From the NCBI GenBank assembly GCA_002796835.1, contig LUGL01000037.1:79339-143338 (forward strand): DNA of 64,000 nucleotides, read 5' to 3'. The notes beneath the pieces are model-generated. The model saw only the letters and a program-made list of their open reading frames with translations, ran no database searches and had not been told where the DNA came from. Origin of the DNA: Elainella saxicola E1. Lineage in GTDB: Bacteria > Cyanobacteriota > Cyanobacteriia > Elainellales > Elainellaceae. Made by a program: the position numbers and the translations under genes. Below, piece by piece: positions 62,236 to 64,000 of the stretch. How positions within the stretch are numbered: the stretch's first letter is position 1; each line of letters opens with the position of its first letter.

Positions 62236-62251
62236 ACTTGATAACTTGATA
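62236..62251. repeat. 8-bp perfect tandem duplication upstream of the thioredoxin gene
   Basis: ACTTGATA occurs at 62236-62243 and 62244-62251, 24 bases upstream of the thioredoxin start. Confidence 0.7.
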
Positions 62252-62280
62252 AAAAGCTTAATGCCTGCTTTGGGATCATG

Positions 62281-62994
62281 CTACCAGCCTACGCTGCCAG
62301 ACGCACGAATGATCAGCGGGTGAGCCCACCAAAATAACAGCACAAAAGCTGTCACTCCCAGGTAGGCAGGTCGCAGGAACTCTTGTAGATTCAGGGTTTG
62401 ACGGCCTTCTAAAATGGCTAAAAAAGGAATTATTGAAGTTCGAGATTTCAAGATTTCAAAGGATTCGCCATAGCGAGCTTGCATGCGGCGATCGCCATGC
62501 CAAACCGCAAACAGGTGGTGCAGGATCAACCCCAGAGAAGTCACTATCATGAAAGTCGTCCCAACCCAGAGCGTATGGGCAATGCACCAAAGTACCTGAC
62601 CGACCATTTGGGGATGGCGAGTGATGCGAATGATCCCGGTTTCATAAAGATGCACCTGAGGCTTCTGAATCGCCGCCACCTCCAATAAGTTAAACGTAGC
62701 TGGATAGAGGAACAAGAAAGAAATCGCCGACAGAATCCAGACAAAGGATTCTATCCCAGCCACCCCTTGTAGATTCCAGAGCCGCAACCCGTCATACCGA
62801 TGCTGAATAAAGTAAACGATGAGCACGGGAGCGAAAGGAATGCTCACCAACGCAAATAAGACTCGGTAGAGCCTTGCTCCGATCCATTTTTCACCCCGAG
62901 AACGCAGTGCGGCCAGACCACTATGGGCAATCGCAAAGCCGACCAGCAAGCTAAACATAATCCAATGACTGCGGGTAAGCCACTCGTAGAGCAT
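62281..62994 (-). CDS. 15-cis-zeta-carotene isomerase (Z-ISO) / NnrU family
   Basis: 237 aa, six to seven membrane helices. 'FNLLEVAAIQKPQVHLYETG', 'RITRHPQMVGQVLWCIAHTL' and 'HHLFAVWHGDRRMQARYGES' closely match plant Z-ISO, which isomerises the 15-cis bond of 9,15,9'-tri-cis-zeta-carotene using a heme held by His residues. Histidines are present in 'TRHPQ' and 'ILHHLF'. NnrU proteins of denitrifiers are the more distant relatives; the closeness to plant Z-ISO favours the carotenoid role. ATG at 62994 is preferred over a TTG six codons upstream. Confidence 0.85.
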   Translation of the reverse strand: MLYEWLTRSHWIMFSLLVGFAIAHSGLAALRSRGEKWIGARLYRVLFALVSIPFAPVLIVYFIQHRYDGLRLWNLQGVAGIESFVWILSAISFLFLYPATFNLLEVAAIQKPQVHLYETGIIRITRHPQMVGQVLWCIAHTLWVGTTFMIVTSLGLILHHLFAVWHGDRRMQARYGESFEILKSRTSIIPFLAILEGRQTLNLQEFLRPAYLGVTAFVLLFWWAHPLIIRASGSVGW

Positions 62995-63324
62995 ATGGCT
63001 GAGTTTAAACAAACTTAAAGAGACACCTCACTCTGGACTGTAGTAGATGGTGGTATGTGCTGTAAAGGTAATTTCTTAAAAGGTTCCGTTGTAACCAGGG
63101 GTCGTGATTGGGGGATTGATCAGGGAATTGATCGCAGAAAGATGGGGTTTGTTCGATCGCTTCATTCAGAGGAGTCGATGAATTTATTAGTATTGCCCAG
63201 CATTGCAATCTCCGTAAAAACCCTGAGATGATAGGTCAGCCCCCTCATCTGCTCATCAATAGCCCTTAGAAGCTTGCCAGTCAAGACGTTTAGCCATTTT
63301 TAATCAGCAAAAACCGGCTTAAGG

Positions 63325-63355
63325 TTTACAGAATATTTACTAAATTCTTTATATT
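63325..63355 (+). promoter_or_regulatory. Candidate promoter
   Basis: TTTACA (63325-63330) and TATATT (63350-63355), 19 bases apart, in a very AT-rich stretch. The spacing is longer than ideal. It would start a transcript about 185 bases ahead of the final gene. Confidence 0.3.
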
Positions 63356-63457
63356 TTGATAAAATCCTTACGTTAAAACACGGAAACCAAGTTAATGTTT
63401 GACATTGAATGAGGAAAACAGCATCCTCTTTAGCCTGAAATTACGTGTGTTCAAGGG

Positions 63458-63492
63458 AAGAGCAAAAATCGCAAATTAACCGTTGCTCTTTT
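63458..63492 (+). terminator. Terminator-like hairpin in the leader of the last gene
   Basis: AAGAGCAA (63458-63465) pairs perfectly with TTGCTCTT (63483-63490) around a 17-base loop, then TT follows. It lies about 57 bases before the ATG at 63549, so it may end a short transcript or act as a leader attenuator. The arms share AGAGCAA with the inverted repeat at 38018-38052. Confidence 0.4.
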
Positions 63493-63548
63493 AGCCATTT
63501 TTCGGCTTCGGGTATTGAGTCAAATCAATTTATCCACGTAGGCTAACT

Positions 63549-64000
63549 ATGAGTTTTTCTAAACACCTACTGTCTGCTGTTCTCTTAGGGGGAACGGTTT
63601 TCGCGGTAGCAACTCTGCCCTTAGCAATGCTTGGTCCCAAACCGCTTGCTATCCAGGTAGAAGGTAAGCCCATTTTTACCGGGCATTTTCAAGATTTGTC
63701 GGCCCCTTATATCGGGTTAGTGCTAGCCATGAGTATCGGTACAGGGGCAACACATCTCGCAATGATGCGCTGGCAGCAGGTTGCTCGCAAGCTCGATCGA
63801 ACCGAGACTCAGATGAATACTCTCAAACATAAACTGCATGAGCAGGAAACCCTGATTGAAAAGCTGAGTTTTGCTCCGGCTCGTCTGCAAGCCTCAGGCT
63901 TAGAGCCATTTTTACGAAACGAATCGAAATTCCCGCAAGAAGAACGATCGCCCTCTAAACGGGAACAACCCAAACGTAAGAAATCAACATCCAAGCGTTC
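63549..64000 (+). CDS. Hypothetical membrane protein, C-terminus outside the window
   Basis: At least 150 residues, open to the window end. The N-terminal hydrophobic segment ('LLSAVLLGGTVFAVATLPLA') and a second ('PYIGLVLAMSIGTGATHLAM') are probable membrane helices. A coiled-coil region follows ('KLDRTETQMNTLKHKLHEQE'), then a basic tail ('SKREQPKRKKSTSKR'). The family is not recognised. Confidence 0.65.
   Translation, partial: MSFSKHLLSAVLLGGTVFAVATLPLAMLGPKPLAIQVEGKPIFTGHFQDLSAPYIGLVLAMSIGTGATHLAMMRWQQVARKLDRTETQMNTLKHKLHEQETLIEKLSFAPARLQASGLEPFLRNESKFPQEERSPSKREQPKRKKSTSKR

Larger units (their letters stand above)
62995..63548. other. Intergenic region Z-ISO / last gene
   Basis: 554 bases between divergent genes, AT-rich from 63290 to 63430. 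No real gene is seen; the only frames are tiny (an ATG with nine codons near 63410). It holds a promoter candidate (63325-63355) and an inverted repeat followed by Ts (63458-63492), described separately. Confidence 0.5.

Noticed and set aside
1-64000. tRNA, rRNA, insertion sequence, prophage or defense island
   Set aside because: No T-loop/acceptor pattern, transposase, integrase, capsid gene or restriction-modification pair was recognised in any gap or frame.

Overview
The window is chromosomal DNA of a cyanobacterium. The evidence is the HIP1 palindrome GCGATCGC recurring inside genes (for example 4092-4099, 5084-5091, 6793-6800), oxygenic-phototroph genes (gun4, btpA, rbcR/ycf30, a plant-type zeta-carotene isomerase, a VKOR-thioredoxin fusion, an N-terminally extended ThiE) and the rimO-crhR gene pair. 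Gene content fits a mid-GC freshwater or terrestrial lineage such as the Leptolyngbya-like groups; the genus cannot be fixed from what is here. I see no rRNA, tRNA, transposase, phage gene or CRISPR array, and the region looks like stable core-like chromosome.

Layout. 0-2.4 kb: end of a polyamine ABC transporter operon (potA, potD, start of a permease) on the minus strand. 2.9-11.2 kb: PBP2, a DRTGG/P-loop protein, EbsA, a HI0933-type flavoprotein, Gun4, a NarL-type response regulator and isocitrate dehydrogenase. 11.4-15.2 kb: an LPS-export set (lptA, lptB, LptF/G permease) followed by a Ser/Pro-rich membrane protein. 15.4-26.9 kb: DUF309, DUF58, DUF6825-like, an ABC1 kinase, a PP2C phosphatase, YdcF, three poorly known proteins, a kinase-CHASE2 receptor and VKOR-Trx. 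27.2-33.6 kb: btpA, rimO-crhR, a DEDDh exonuclease and a fused two-domain glycosyltransferase. 33.7-45.4 kb: envelope and metabolic genes (DUF1517, L,D-transpeptidase, a beta-helix/SPOR protein, thiE-thiS, pyrR, a P-type ATPase, transglutaminase, a class-A-like serine hydrolase). 45.6-52.8 kb: NlpC/P60, an ArgRS-derived orphan, a Crp regulator, a solute-binding protein next to a 4-Cys kinase, and rbcR.

53.0-59.9 kb is the most interesting part. On one strand lie a roadblock-like protein, an adrenodoxin-type [2Fe-2S] ferredoxin, two proteins with the phycobiliprotein fold (one keeping, one lacking the bilin cysteine), two V4R-domain proteins, a small protein with a duplicated 14-residue motif, and a Hanks kinase with a C-terminal sensor-like region. 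From memory this matches, in content but not in order, the Synechocystis slr0144-slr0152 cluster linked to photosystem II assembly. The phycobiliprotein-like members and the motif-duplication protein are the least explained parts. The cluster is followed by another membrane kinase, a thioredoxin, Z-ISO and a partial membrane protein.

Two themes cut across the window. The first is phospho-signalling: four Hanks-type kinases, an ABC1 kinase and a PP2C phosphatase in 64 kb. The second is a set of short tandem duplications of 8-24 bp, many placed exactly on start or stop codons or just outside genes.
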